Shown here piece by piece: positions 1 through 7,389 of a stretch of DNA of 14,067 bases. The notes under the pieces were generated by a model. That model worked only from the letters and a program-made list of their open reading frames with translations. It had not been told where the DNA came from and searched no databases. A program made the position numbers and the translations under genes. The DNA comes from Microbacteriaceae bacterium. Lineage in GTDB: Bacteria > Actinomycetota > Actinomycetes > Actinomycetales > Microbacteriaceae. The DNA lies in contig JAODLU010000234.1 in NCBI GenBank assembly GCA_025464125.1, positions 1-14,067 of the forward strand, given 5' to 3'. Numbering within the stretch: the stretch's first letter is position 1; every line of letters starts with the position of its first letter.

Positions 1-867
1 GTCATCGCGCTCGATGCGGGTGAGCAGGTTCGCTTCATCAGGATCGGTCGCGGCCAGCCTGCGCAGGTAGAGCAGCGGGAGAGTGGACACCCCCGAGCGA
101 AGGTCGGTGCCCGGCGTCTTGCCCGTGTCATCCGGTTCAGACGACAGGTCAATTACGTCGTCGATGAGCTGGAAGGCGACGCCCACTTTTTCGCCGAACT
201 GCTTGAGTGGCGGGCGGTACTCGACGGGGGCGTTGCCGAAGATCGCTCCCATCTCAGCAGCGGCGGCGATGAGCGACCCGGTCTTGTCTGCAAGAACCTG
301 GAGGTAGTGCTCGATCGGGTCTTCGTCATCGCGCGGGCCGATCGTCTCGTGCAGCTGACCGAGGCAGAGGCGTTCGAACGTGTCTGCCTGCAACTTGATC
401 GCACCCTCGCCGAGGTCGGCCACGAGCTTGCTCGCGCGGGCGAACAGCAGGTCACCGGTGAGGATGGCGACGGAGTTACCCCATACGTTCTGCGCGGTCG
501 GCACACCTCGCCGCATGTTCGCGTCATCCATCACATCGTCGTGATAGAGCGAAGCGAGGTGGGTGATCTCGAGCACTTCGGCGGCGGTGATCACCGACGG
601 GTTGTTGCCGTCGCCGAGCTGGGCAGTGAGCAGGGTCAGGGTCGGTCGCACGCGCTTGCCGCCAGCTTGCAGCAAATAGCGACTGGTGACATCCGCCAGG
701 TTGTCTGTGAACGACATCTCCCGCAGGAGGCCGGCCTCCACCTCGTCGAGTCCGGTTTCGATAGCGTCTGCGAACCGTCGCTCACTCGCAGAGGAGAAGA
801 GCTTCTCGCCGAGGCCGAGCGCAGAGCTGAGGCTGCTGCGGCGGGCGAGGGGCACGCTCGGATTCAC
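1..867 (-). CDS. Polyprenyl diphosphate synthase (menaquinone tail), partial
   Basis: Trans-type (E) polyprenyl diphosphate synthase, expected to condense IPP onto allylic diphosphates to make the long isoprenoid tail that MenA attaches. 289 codons are visible; the C-terminus lies beyond position 1. Seen: GGKRVRP near residues 69-75, first aspartate-rich motif HDDVMDD at 109-115, and second motif QLIDDVID at 233-240, followed by the usual lysine/threonine region. The fifth residue before the first motif is alanine (A105), which in this family allows chains longer than C20, so a C35-C45 product is likely but inferred. The GTG start at 865-867 is forced by an in-frame TAG four codons upstream. 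It begins 32 bases after the menG stop, so the two are probably co-transcribed. No strong Shine-Dalgarno is seen. Geranylgeranyl synthase is the main alternative. Confidence 0.93.
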   Translation of the reverse strand, partial: MNPSVPLARRSSLSSALGLGEKLFSSASERRFADAIETGLDEVEAGLLREMSFTDNLADVTSRYLLQAGGKRVRPTLTLLTAQLGDGNNPSVITAAEVLEITHLASLYHDDVMDDANMRRGVPTAQNVWGNSVAILTGDLLFARASKLVADLGEGAIKLQADTFERLCLGQLHETIGPRDDEDPIEHYLQVLADKTGSLIAAAAEMGAIFGNAPVEYRPPLKQFGEKVGVAFQLIDDVIDLSSEPDDTGKTPGTDLRSGVSTLPLLYLRRLAATDPDEANLLTRIERDD

Positions 868-899
868 TGTGTATACCTACTCGTTCGCGATGGATGAGG

Positions 900-1715
900 C
901 TAGGACTGGGAAGCCCCGGTGCCCGTCGGTTCGGCGCTCGTGGGTTCGGTGCTCGCCGGCGGGATCGTTGCTGTGGTGCCCGTTGCTGGTGTCGCCTTCG
1001 ACCTGGAGCGTGCTGCAGCCGGAAGGGGCTTGCGGCCCCGGTGCAGGGCTACAACTCCCGCGGTCAGGTTGCGATAAGCGACTCGCGTGAAGCCTGCGCC
1101 ACGAATCCAGGTGCTGAGGGTGGTCTGGTCTGGCCAGTCTTTGATCGACTCGTTGAGGTAGCTGTACGCCTCGGAGTTCGAACTGGTGACGTCGACGATC
1201 GTGGGCATGATGAAGCGCATGTACGCCGAATAGCCGACGCGGAAGATGGCGCGGGGTGGCTTCGAGAACTCGCAGATGATGAGACGGCCGCCCGGCTTCA
1301 GCACCCGGTACATCTCGGCCAGCGCCTTTCTCGGGTCTTCGATGTTGCGGAGGCCGAATGAGATCGTGGCCGCGTCGAATTCGCCATCCGCGAATGGCAG
1401 GTTCATGGCGTCTGCCTGCACGAAGGTAATGCCTGGATGCTTCTTTCGGCCGACCTCGATCATGCCTGGAGAGAAGTCAGCTGCGGTCACTTCTGCGCCG
1501 CCCTTTGCCAGCGCGGCTGAACTGGTTCCGGTGCCCGCCGCGAGGTCGAGAACTTTTTCGCCCTTCATGGGCGCCACCGCCCTGACGGTGGCAATGCGCC
1601 AGATCAGCGAGTTGCCCATCGACAGCACGGAGTTCGTGCGGTCGTAGCCCCGCGCCACGCCGTCGAACATGGCAGCTACCTCACCGGGTTGCTTGTTCAA
1701 ATCTGCCTTGGCCAC
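900..1715 (-). CDS. menG: Demethylmenaquinone methyltransferase (MenG/UbiE)
   Basis: SAM-dependent C-methyltransferase of the UbiE/COQ5 family, 271 aa, catalysing the last step from demethylmenaquinone to menaquinone. Seen: MFDGVARGYDRTN at 16-28, the SAM-binding motif I LDLAAGTGT at 56-64, acidic residue D80 after motif I, ADAMNLPF at 101-108, SFGLRNI at 119-125 and RVLKPGGRL at 137-145, all hallmarks of the family. The enzyme proper ends near residue 230. The last about 40 residues are a Thr/Pro/Ser/Ala-rich, low-complexity tail (see finding). The GTG start at 1713-1715 lies 6 bases after a TAGACT hexamer, suggesting leaderless translation. The gene is divergent from the isochorismate synthase gene and upstream of the polyprenyl synthase gene. 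Because this locus holds the whole menaquinone pathway, MenG is preferred over UbiE. Confidence 0.95.
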   Translation of the reverse strand: MAKADLNKQPGEVAAMFDGVARGYDRTNSVLSMGNSLIWRIATVRAVAPMKGEKVLDLAAGTGTSSAALAKGGAEVTAADFSPGMIEVGRKKHPGITFVQADAMNLPFADGEFDAATISFGLRNIEDPRKALAEMYRVLKPGGRLIICEFSKPPRAIFRVGYSAYMRFIMPTIVDVTSSNSEAYSYLNESIKDWPDQTTLSTWIRGAGFTRVAYRNLTAGVVALHRGRKPLPAAARSRSKATPATGTTATIPPASTEPTSAEPTGTGASQS

Positions 1716-1721
1716 CCCTCC

Positions 1722-1727
1722 AGTCTA
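1722..1727 (-). promoter_or_regulatory. Putative -10 element of menG (leaderless)
   Basis: TAGACT on the minus strand, followed by six bases (GGAGGG) and then the GTG start. The predicted transcription start coincides with the G of GTG. The GGAGGG directly abuts the start codon and is too close to work as a normal Shine-Dalgarno. No convincing -35 is seen. Confidence 0.6.
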
Positions 1728-1771
1728 CGGGAGCGAACCTGATCGCCAGAGGGTTGCATCCGGCGCCGGGA

Positions 1772-1777
1772 TAGTGT
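1772..1777 (+). promoter_or_regulatory. Putative -10 element of isochorismate synthase gene (leaderless)
   Basis: TAGTGT followed by six bases (TGGAGT) and the GTG start at 1784. Together with the menG hexamer it makes a compact 68-base divergent promoter region in which both mRNAs would begin at the start codon. No good -35 is visible. Confidence 0.55.
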
Positions 1778-1783
1778 TGGAGT

Positions 1784-3034
1784 GTGACAGTTCCCGCTGG
1801 CGAGCCCGCCCCACGCCTGTCGGTTGAGACGATCGAGATCGAAGATCCGGGGCCGCTCATCCCCCTCCTGTCCCCCGACCAGCCCCTGCTCTGGATGCGG
1901 CGTGGCATGGGCATCGCGGGCGTCGGCGAGGCACTCAGGCTCGAGTTCACCGGTGACAACCGCATCGCGCAGGCAGCGGCCGCGTGGCAGCGCATCGTCG
2001 CAGCGGCGACCGTCACCGATCATGTCGGCAGGCCAGGCAGCGGTCTCGTGGCCTTCGCCAGCTTCGCCTTCTCTGACAGCTCGTCCCGCTCCAGCGTGCT
2101 GATCGTGCCGTCGGTGCTGGTCGGTCGCAACTCTGAGCGCTGCTGGCTCACCCGCATCAGCCAGTCGGATGGGGCATCAGCTGCCGGTGTTCCAGCGGCG
2201 ATCCCTTTCGGCGGCGACACGACCACCCAGCTGCATCCCGGTTCCCTCGGCTGGGACGGTTACCGCGAGGCTGTTGGCACCGCAGTGGCGCGCATCCGGG
2301 CACGCGGGCTCAGCAAGGTGGTGCTCGCCCGGGACCTCGTCGGGCACCTGCCTGCCGCGGCTGACATCCGCCGCGTGCTCGCTGCGCTCGGCCTCGGCTA
2401 CCCCGACTGCTGGACCTTCAGCGTCGACGGATTCCTCGGCTCGAGCCCGGAAACGCTGGTGAGTGTCGACAGCGGCTCCGTGACCGCGCGCGTGCTCGCG
2501 GGCAGCGCTGCGCGGGGGACTGATGCCTTCTCGGACGAACAGGCAGCCACTGCCCTCGCCACCAGCCAGAAAGACCAGGACGAGCACCAGTTCGCCGTGC
2601 AGAACGTGCTCGCGTCGCTTCGCAGCCACAGCCCGAATGTCACGGCGAGCGAGATGCCCTTCACCCTCAAGCTGCCGAACCTCTGGCACCTCGCAAGTGA
2701 CGTCGAGGGCCTGCTGGTCGACGGCTCAACCTCCCTCGACCTGATCGCCGCACTGCATCCGACTGCCGCTGTGGCCGGAACCCCGACGCAGGATGCCCTG
2801 CTCCTGCTGCACGAGCTCGAGGGCTTCGACCGCGGGCGCTACGCCGGCCCCGTCGGCTGGGTCGGCGCTGACGGCGACGGGGAGTGGGCGGTCGCCCTGC
2901 GGAGCGCCCAGGTTGATGCCGATGGAACAGTCACCGCGTGGGCCGGCGCCGGCATTGTCGGCGAATCCATTCCCGAGCGGGAACTGGTCGAGACCCGCAT
3001 GAAGTTCCGCCCGATAGTGGACGCCTTCAGCTAG
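1784..3034 (+). CDS. menF: Isochorismate synthase (MenF/EntC family)
   Basis: Chorismate-binding enzyme of 416 aa that converts chorismate to isochorismate, the entry step of the MenF-MenD route. The N-terminal half is divergent, as usual. The conserved C-terminal domain starts near residue 155: SKVVLARD at 177-184 (K178 is the expected general base), GSSPETLV at 219-226, ARVLAGSAARG at 235-245, HLASDVEG at 302-309, LHPTAAVAGTP at 324-334, DRGRYAGPVGW at 349-359 and AGAGIV at 387-392, then the ET..K end motif at 403-407. The GTG start at 1784 fits the -10 element just upstream; an SD at normal spacing is absent. It is divergent from menG and convergent with ppk2, with 19 bases between their stops. 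Homologues are also named entC or dhbC in siderophore loci. Here the surrounding men genes favour the menaquinone role. Confidence 0.93.
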   Translation: MTVPAGEPAPRLSVETIEIEDPGPLIPLLSPDQPLLWMRRGMGIAGVGEALRLEFTGDNRIAQAAAAWQRIVAAATVTDHVGRPGSGLVAFASFAFSDSSSRSSVLIVPSVLVGRNSERCWLTRISQSDGASAAGVPAAIPFGGDTTTQLHPGSLGWDGYREAVGTAVARIRARGLSKVVLARDLVGHLPAAADIRRVLAALGLGYPDCWTFSVDGFLGSSPETLVSVDSGSVTARVLAGSAARGTDAFSDEQAATALATSQKDQDEHQFAVQNVLASLRSHSPNVTASEMPFTLKLPNLWHLASDVEGLLVDGSTSLDLIAALHPTAAVAGTPTQDALLLLHELEGFDRGRYAGPVGWVGADGDGEWAVALRSAQVDADGTVTAWAGAGIVGESIPERELVETRMKFRPIVDAFS

Positions 3035-3053
3035 CAGCCTCCTCCCGAGTTCT

Positions 3054-3917
3054 TTAGACGAAGGGCTTCTCCTCGGCCAGGCGCTTCTTCTGCACCTCGA
3101 TGTCGTAGTCGACAGTCGGCCAGGCGAGGTTGAGCCCGCGCAGCGCGTCGAGCAGCAGTCGCTGCACGGCGATGCGGGCGTACCACTTGCGGTTGGCCGG
3201 CACCACGAACCATGGCGCGGCATCCGTCGCTGTCTTCTCCAGCGCCAGCTGGTATGCCTGCTGGTACTCGGGCCAGAGCGAGCGCTCGTCGAGGTCGCCA
3301 GGGTTGAACTTCCACTGCTTATCCCGGGTAATGAGACGGTCGCCGAGGCGTGCCTTCTGCTCATCGGCGCTGATGTGCAGCATGACCTTCACGACCGTGA
3401 TTCCGGCGGCCGTGATCTCCTTTTCGAAGTCCACGATCTGGCCGTAGCGCTCGGTGATCACCGCTGGTGCGGCCAGCGACCGCACTCGGCCGACGAGCAC
3501 GTCTTCGTAGTGCGACCTGTCGAATACGCCGACGAGACCTGCCGTCGGAAGCTGCCTGCGCACGCGCCAGAGAAAGTCGTGGGAGAGCTCCTCTTTTGTG
3601 GGCTTCTTGAAGGCGTACGGCCGCAATCCTTCTGGGCTTATCGCCCCGGCGACGTGCTCGACTATGCCGCCCTTGCCTGCCGAGTCCATGGCCTGCAGCA
3701 CCAGCAGCACCGACCGCTTTCCGCCGAACATGCTTTCGGCCCACAGTTGCTTCTGCAGGGAGTTCAGCTCCGCGGCGTGTGCAGCGAGCAGCGCCTCACC
3801 GTCGACTTTCTTGCCAGTGAATCCTGGTGTCGACGCCGGGTCTACATCCGCAAGTGAAAATACCGGCCCCACGGTCAGCAGGGGTGCAGGGTCGGTAATC
3901 CAGTCGGTGTGCGCCAT
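3054..3917 (-). CDS. ppk2: Polyphosphate kinase 2 family protein (class III-like)
   Basis: PPK2-family polyphosphate:nucleotide phosphotransferase, 287 aa, which transfers phosphate between polyphosphate and nucleotides in the cytoplasm. Seen: Walker A AMDSAGKGG at 76-84, lid-region KKPTKEELSHDFLWR near 104-118, Walker B-like VFDRSHYEDVLVGRV at 131-145, and a typical C-terminal half with ITRDKQWKFNPGD near 197-209. The FDRSHYEDVL form resembles class III enzymes, which phosphorylate AMP and ADP; the class is inferred from this motif. The ATG at 3915-3917 begins 10 bases after the menD stop, so it could be read through from menD. However, TAACCT lies seven bases before the ATG, so a private leaderless transcript is also likely. 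It is not part of the menaquinone pathway. Its link to menD is unexplained. Confidence 0.92.
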   Translation of the reverse strand: MAHTDWITDPAPLLTVGPVFSLADVDPASTPGFTGKKVDGEALLAAHAAELNSLQKQLWAESMFGGKRSVLLVLQAMDSAGKGGIVEHVAGAISPEGLRPYAFKKPTKEELSHDFLWRVRRQLPTAGLVGVFDRSHYEDVLVGRVRSLAAPAVITERYGQIVDFEKEITAAGITVVKVMLHISADEQKARLGDRLITRDKQWKFNPGDLDERSLWPEYQQAYQLALEKTATDAAPWFVVPANRKWYARIAVQRLLLDALRGLNLAWPTVDYDIEVQKKRLAEEKPFV

Positions 3918-3924
3918 GCGGTTC

Positions 3925-3930
3925 AGGTTA
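3925..3930 (-). promoter_or_regulatory. Putative -10 element of ppk2, overlapping the menD stop
   Basis: TAACCT on the minus strand, followed by seven bases and the ATG of ppk2. Its first three bases are the TAA stop codon of menD (3928-3930). No clear -35 is seen. Confidence 0.5.
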
Positions 3931-5613
3931 CTGCCGGGGCAACGGCACTTCGATAAGCACTGTGCCGCCGCTCGCCGCTATCGCCTCGTCGAGCTCGCCC
4001 CTGTTGCCAGCCAGCTTGTATTGCCAGCCGTACGCTGCGGCCAGCGAGCGCAGGTCCACCGATTGCGGCGTGTAGAGCACGCGGTCGAAAGCATCATCGG
4101 CAGCGCTGCCCGCCACCTCGAGGCTGTCGAAGATCGTGCCACCGCCATCGTTCGCGACGATCACCTGGATGCGCGGGCGCGGTTCGCCAGCACCGAAGAG
4201 CAGCGCCCCGACATCGTGCAGCGCAGTGAGGTCGCCAAGAAGCACGCGGGTCGTGCCGCCGGACTGCGTGTCAGCCTGGCTGGCCAGGGCGATGCCGATC
4301 GACGTTGCGATGGTGCCGTCGATGCCCGCGAGCCCGCGATTGGCATGCACGGGGATGCGCTTGCCTGGCAGGAGGGCATCAGCCACACGAATCAGGCGGG
4401 ATGCGCCGAAGACGAGCCTGTCGTGCGGCCACGTCGACCTCCAGGCGAGCTCGACGAGCATCTCGCGGGTCACCGGCTCGCGGAACGTGGCGAGCTGTTC
4501 CCTCGCGAAGTCGCCTGGCCGGTCAGCCTGTGGCTGGCCCTCTGCCATCGCACCGAGCTCGAGTGCCATGCGGCTCGCCTGCACCCAGGTGCCGAGCCAT
4601 TGCCGCGCATCCGCCTGCTGCACTGCCGTGTCGTCGATGTCGACGGAACCGCTGACAATGGTCGCGCGGTGTGACGGGTTGTAGGCCTCGGCGCCGGGTC
4701 CGCGCACCACGACCACCTCGACATCACCGCGCTGCAGGAGAGCGGGAACCTGCCGGCTGAGGGTCGGCTGGCCGAACACGATCGCCCGTTCGACCCTGCC
4801 GCCGAACCCGGGATCGGTGAGCAGCTCGCGGTACGCGACGACGAGGTTCGGCCCAAAGTGCGAGCCGCTCGTTACCTCAGCGATGAGGGGCACACCCAGC
4901 GCACGGGCAAGGGCTTCAGCCGCGCCGCCAGAGGCATGACCGGCGATCACGATGGTGTGCGCGGAGGGGCGCAGCCGTGTGACCGGCTGCTCGGCGTTCG
5001 CCTCCTGTTCGCGCTCGGGGAGTGCCTGCAGAGCGGGCACTGCACCCGAGAGCGGCTCTCGAAAAGCGAGGTTGAGCTGCACGGGGCCGGCCGAGGCGGG
5101 GCCTGCGCACGCCGCCGTGAAGGCTTCGGCCGCGAGGCTGCCCGGCAGGGCATGGTCGAAGCCATCGGGCCCCGGAGCCTCGACATCCTTCAGCCAGGTG
5201 ATGGCAGGCCCGAAAAGCCCAACCTGTTCGGTGGTCTGGTTGGAGCCGATGCCCCGCAGCTCGGACGGGCGATCGGCCGTCAGCAGGATGAGCGGCACCC
5301 CGGAGTGGTGTGCCTCGAGAACCGCCGGGTGCAGGTTGGCCACCGCCGTGCCCGAAGTCGTCACCACCAGCACCGGAGTCTTCGTCTCAACGGCAAGCCC
5401 GAGAGCCAGGAAGCCGGCCACGCGCTCATCGATGCGCACGCGGAGTCGCAGCAGTCCTGCCCGCTCATACTCTGCTGCGGCGAGAGCCAGGGCCTGCGAG
5501 CGGGAACCCGGGCTCAGCACGAGATCGCGCACGCCCAGGCTGATGAACTCCCCGAGAAGGGCTACGGCGAAGTCGGTCGACGCGTTGGCCGCCGCAGCCG
5601 TTTGCCCTGCCAC
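3928..5613 (-). CDS. menD: SEPHCHC synthase (MenD), ThDP-dependent
   Basis: 2-succinyl-5-enolpyruvyl-6-hydroxy-3-cyclohexene-1-carboxylate synthase, 561 aa, close to the usual length. It adds the succinyl semialdehyde unit from 2-oxoglutarate to isochorismate using thiamine diphosphate and Mg2+. Seen: SPGSRS at 34-39, IDERVAGF at 61-68 containing the ThDP-activating glutamate E63, TTSGTA at 85-90, TADRP at 112-116, NQTTEQ at 125-130, and the C-terminal ThDP/Mg motif GDLTALHD at 460-467 with ANDGGGTIF at 487-495. The GTG at 5611-5613 directly follows the TGA stop of the PLDc_N gene with no base between. An AAGGA Shine-Dalgarno (5618-5622) sits inside that upstream gene four bases from the start. 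Translation is therefore probably coupled. ppk2 follows after 10 bases. Confidence 0.97.
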   Translation of the reverse strand: MAGQTAAAANASTDFAVALLGEFISLGVRDLVLSPGSRSQALALAAAEYERAGLLRLRVRIDERVAGFLALGLAVETKTPVLVVTTSGTAVANLHPAVLEAHHSGVPLILLTADRPSELRGIGSNQTTEQVGLFGPAITWLKDVEAPGPDGFDHALPGSLAAEAFTAACAGPASAGPVQLNLAFREPLSGAVPALQALPEREQEANAEQPVTRLRPSAHTIVIAGHASGGAAEALARALGVPLIAEVTSGSHFGPNLVVAYRELLTDPGFGGRVERAIVFGQPTLSRQVPALLQRGDVEVVVVRGPGAEAYNPSHRATIVSGSVDIDDTAVQQADARQWLGTWVQASRMALELGAMAEGQPQADRPGDFAREQLATFREPVTREMLVELAWRSTWPHDRLVFGASRLIRVADALLPGKRIPVHANRGLAGIDGTIATSIGIALASQADTQSGGTTRVLLGDLTALHDVGALLFGAGEPRPRIQVIVANDGGGTIFDSLEVAGSAADDAFDRVLYTPQSVDLRSLAAAYGWQYKLAGNRGELDEAIAASGGTVLIEVPLPRQ

Positions 5614-5955
5614 TCAGTCCTTTGAGTCGTTGTGGTCGTCGTCGAGTTCGGCCAGCTGTTCCTCGAGCTGGCGGATTCGCTCTTCGCGGTCGGCGTCTTC
5701 GCCGAGGCGGCGCAGGAACTCGGGATCATCGTCCGGAGCCCCAGAGCCGGTCGCCATCGCACCCGGCGTTCCGCGGCGCTGCTTGCCGAACGTGAACCAC
5801 AGGATGCCGCCGGCCACCGGCAGCAGCACGATGAACGCCCACGCTGCCTTGGGCAGGGCGCGCACTGCAGACGGTCGGGTGACGAGGCAGTCGACAATCG
5901 TGAAGACCCAGAAGGCAGCCGCAATGACGCCGAGGATGATGTACAGCCTGATCAT
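5614..5955 (-). CDS. PLDc_N-domain small membrane protein
   Basis: 113-aa protein with two membrane segments, about residues 2-23 (IRLYIILGVIAAAFWVFTIV) and 35-55 (ALPKAAWAFIVLLPVAGGIL), ending in FTFGKQRR. This is the pattern of the phospholipase D nuclease N-terminal (PLDc_N) domain found without a nuclease domain. The rest is cytoplasmic, acidic and probably helical, with a heptad-like LRRLGEDADREERIRQLEE stretch near 80-98 that could form a short coiled coil. I chose the ATG at 5953-5955 rather than the more upstream in-frame start because TAGAAT lies seven bases before it. The longer form would add a polar, non-conserved N-terminus. It is the first gene of the PLDc_N-menD-ppk2 unit and abuts menD. 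Its function is not known; proximity to menD suggests a membrane-linked accessory role, but this is inference only. Confidence 0.85.
   Translation of the reverse strand: MIRLYIILGVIAAAFWVFTIVDCLVTRPSAVRALPKAAWAFIVLLPVAGGILWFTFGKQRRGTPGAMATGSGAPDDDPEFLRRLGEDADREERIRQLEEQLAELDDDHNDSKD
5618..5622 (-). promoter_or_regulatory. Ribosome binding site of menD inside the PLDc_N gene
   Basis: AAGGA on the minus strand, four bases before the menD GTG. The TGA of the PLDc_N gene lies directly between it and the GTG, so ribosomes ending the first gene can restart at once on menD. Confidence 0.6.
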
Positions 5956-5962
5956 GTTGCAG

Positions 5963-5968
5963 ATTCTA
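5963..5968 (-). promoter_or_regulatory. Putative -10 element of PLDc_N-menD unit (leaderless)
   Basis: TAGAAT on the minus strand, a strong match to the actinobacterial -10, followed by seven bases and the ATG at 5955. This decides the start of the PLDc_N protein. No clear -35 is seen. Confidence 0.65.
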
Positions 5969-6055
5969 AGCCCGGATCCTGACCCTTCGATTCGAGATGC
6001 CGACATTGGATTCCTGGCTCCTGCACTTTCACGGCAGACGCAAATTGCCGGTGCC

Positions 6056-6061
6056 TAGACT
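6056..6061 (+). promoter_or_regulatory. Putative -10 element of DUF4229 gene (leaderless)
   Basis: TAGACT, the same hexamer as for menG, followed by seven bases and a GTG at 6069. It supports the shorter start of the downstream gene. It faces away from the PLDc_N promoter across a 113-base divergent gap that holds no other recognisable element. Confidence 0.55.
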
Positions 6062-6068
6062 GGTGCCC

Positions 6069-6338
6069 GTGAAACCGTCTCGCTACTGGCTCGTGTACAC
6101 CCTCATCCGGGTCGGCCTGTTCGCCGTTGCACTCGCCGGGCTGCTGCTTCTGGGCGTCGACCCGTGGATATCGGCCATCGCGGCGGCCGTCATCGGGCTG
6201 TGCGTCTCGTACATTTTCTTCAGGGGCCAGCGGGATGCTGTGGCGACGAGCATCGTCAAGGTTCGGGCGGCACCCAATCGCGACCTCGACAACGATCTGG
6301 AGAACGAGGCCCTCGACCGCTTCGAAGGCGACCGCTAG
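6069..6338 (+). CDS. DUF4229-type small membrane protein
   Basis: 89-aa protein with a short basic N-terminus (KPSRYW) and two predicted membrane helices, about residues 8-29 (LVYTLIRVGLFAVALAGLLL) and 34-52 (WISAIAAAVIGLCVSYIFF). A polar tail ending in an acidic stretch (DLDNDLENEALDRFEGD) follows. The RYWLVYTL..R opening, length and topology fit DUF4229, a family of unknown function common in actinobacteria. I chose the GTG at 6069 over the upstream ATG at 5997. The hexamer TAGACT precedes it by seven bases, and the family normally begins just before the first helix. It is convergent with menA, 28 bases apart. No function can be assigned. Confidence 0.82.
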   Translation: MKPSRYWLVYTLIRVGLFAVALAGLLLLGVDPWISAIAAAVIGLCVSYIFFRGQRDAVATSIVKVRAAPNRDLDNDLENEALDRFEGDR

Positions 6339-6366
6339 GCCGCTACTGCCATACCTGCCAGCGCCG

Positions 6367-7353
6367 CTACGAAACTATTGCGGCTCCGAGGCCGAGGCCG
6401 AAAAGCAGCGCCGTGATCGTGGTGATGCGCAGCACAACCATGAACTCTGGCGCAGTCTTCGCGGTCAGGGTGATGATGATCGCCGGGATCCCGCCAAGCA
6501 GCGCGAAGTAGACGAAGCCGGCGAGCGGATAGAAGATCGCGAAGAACGCCAGGATCAGGAACGGCACGATCACGAAAACCGAGAACAGGATGCGGCCAGC
6601 CAGGCTGCCCACCAGCACGGCGAGGGTTCGCTTGCCAGCCAGCTTGTCCTGCTCGATGTCGCGCAGGTTGTTCACCATCAGCACCGCGCAGGCGAGGAAG
6701 CCCGCTGCTGCACCTGACAGCCAGCTCTCGATATTGACCGTGCCCACCTGGGTGAAGGTGGTGCCGGCGGTGGCCACGATGCCGAAGAAGACGAAGACGA
6801 AGAGTTCGCCGAGGCCGTAGTAGCCGTATGGCCGCTTTCCGCCGGTGTAGAAGTATGCCGCGATGATCGACACCGCGCCGACCGCCAGCAGCCAGTAGAT
6901 GCCGGAAAGCACGACGAGCACGATGCCCGCTGCTGCACCGAGCGCAAAGAATGCGATCGCGACGATGAGCACGGTGCGAGGCTTGGCGGCGCCCGAGCCG
7001 GTGAGGCGTGACGGTCCGACGCGGTAGTTGTCGGTTCCCCGGATGCCGTCCGAGTAGTCGTTTGCAAAGTTCACACCCACCTGGAGGAACAGGGAGACGG
7101 CGAGCGCGAGAAGGGCACGCACCCAGTGCCAGCCCGGGTCGGAGATGAGGAACGCGGATGCCGTGCCGAGGGCGACCGGCGCGATCGCCAGGGGGAGGGT
7201 TCGTAGCCTCGCGCCGCCAACCCAGTCGCGAAAAGTCGCCTTCTTCACGATGACCCGTTTCGGCTGGCCACCCGGGCGGCCGCTCTTGCCGTTGCGCATT
7301 GGCACGCTCGCCGAATCGATTCGCCTCTGGACGGGTCTGCCTGGGTTAGCCAC
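6367..7353 (-). CDS. menA: 1,4-dihydroxy-2-naphthoate polyprenyltransferase (MenA)
   Basis: UbiA-family membrane prenyltransferase, 328 aa from the GTG at 7351-7353. It joins the polyprenyl tail to DHNA, with loss of CO2, to give demethylmenaquinone. Seen: RTLPLAIAPV near 51-60, the first Asp-rich motif NFANDYSDGIRGTD at 95-108, the second motif NNLRDIEQDKLAGKRT at 228-243, and about eight hydrophobic segments, as expected of the family. The start is uncertain. The GTG at 7353 is six bases after TAAGAT, supporting a leaderless start, but gives a basic extension of about 35 residues before the usual family start. A GTG at 7246-7248 in frame would start just before KKATFRDW. A TTG at 7357-7359 is less likely. 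It follows menE by 36 bases and is convergent with the DUF4229 gene. Confidence 0.95.
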   Translation of the reverse strand: MANPGRPVQRRIDSASVPMRNGKSGRPGGQPKRVIVKKATFRDWVGGARLRTLPLAIAPVALGTASAFLISDPGWHWVRALLALAVSLFLQVGVNFANDYSDGIRGTDNYRVGPSRLTGSGAAKPRTVLIVAIAFFALGAAAGIVLVVLSGIYWLLAVGAVSIIAAYFYTGGKRPYGYYGLGELFVFVFFGIVATAGTTFTQVGTVNIESWLSGAAAGFLACAVLMVNNLRDIEQDKLAGKRTLAVLVGSLAGRILFSVFVIVPFLILAFFAIFYPLAGFVYFALLGGIPAIIITLTAKTAPEFMVVLRITTITALLFGLGLGAAIVS

Positions 7354-7359
7354 GCACAA

Positions 7360-7365
7360 ATCTTA
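7360..7365 (-). promoter_or_regulatory. Putative -10 element of menA (leaderless)
   Basis: TAAGAT on the minus strand, six bases before the GTG at 7353, in the short gap after the menE stop. It would give menA its own transcript in addition to any read-through from menE. Confidence 0.5.
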
Positions 7366-7389
7366 CTGAGGCGGCAGCTGCAGGTCTTA

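Noticed and set aside
307..897. Long plus-strand open frame (196 codons)
   Set aside because: It lies antisense to the polyprenyl synthase gene, whose minus-strand translation has both DDxxD motifs. The plus-strand protein has no recognisable domain; long antisense frames are normal in high-GC DNA.
4858..5625. Plus-strand open frame of 255 codons opposite menD
   Set aside because: It is a shadow of the menD coding frame, with Arg/Gly-rich composition and no domain.
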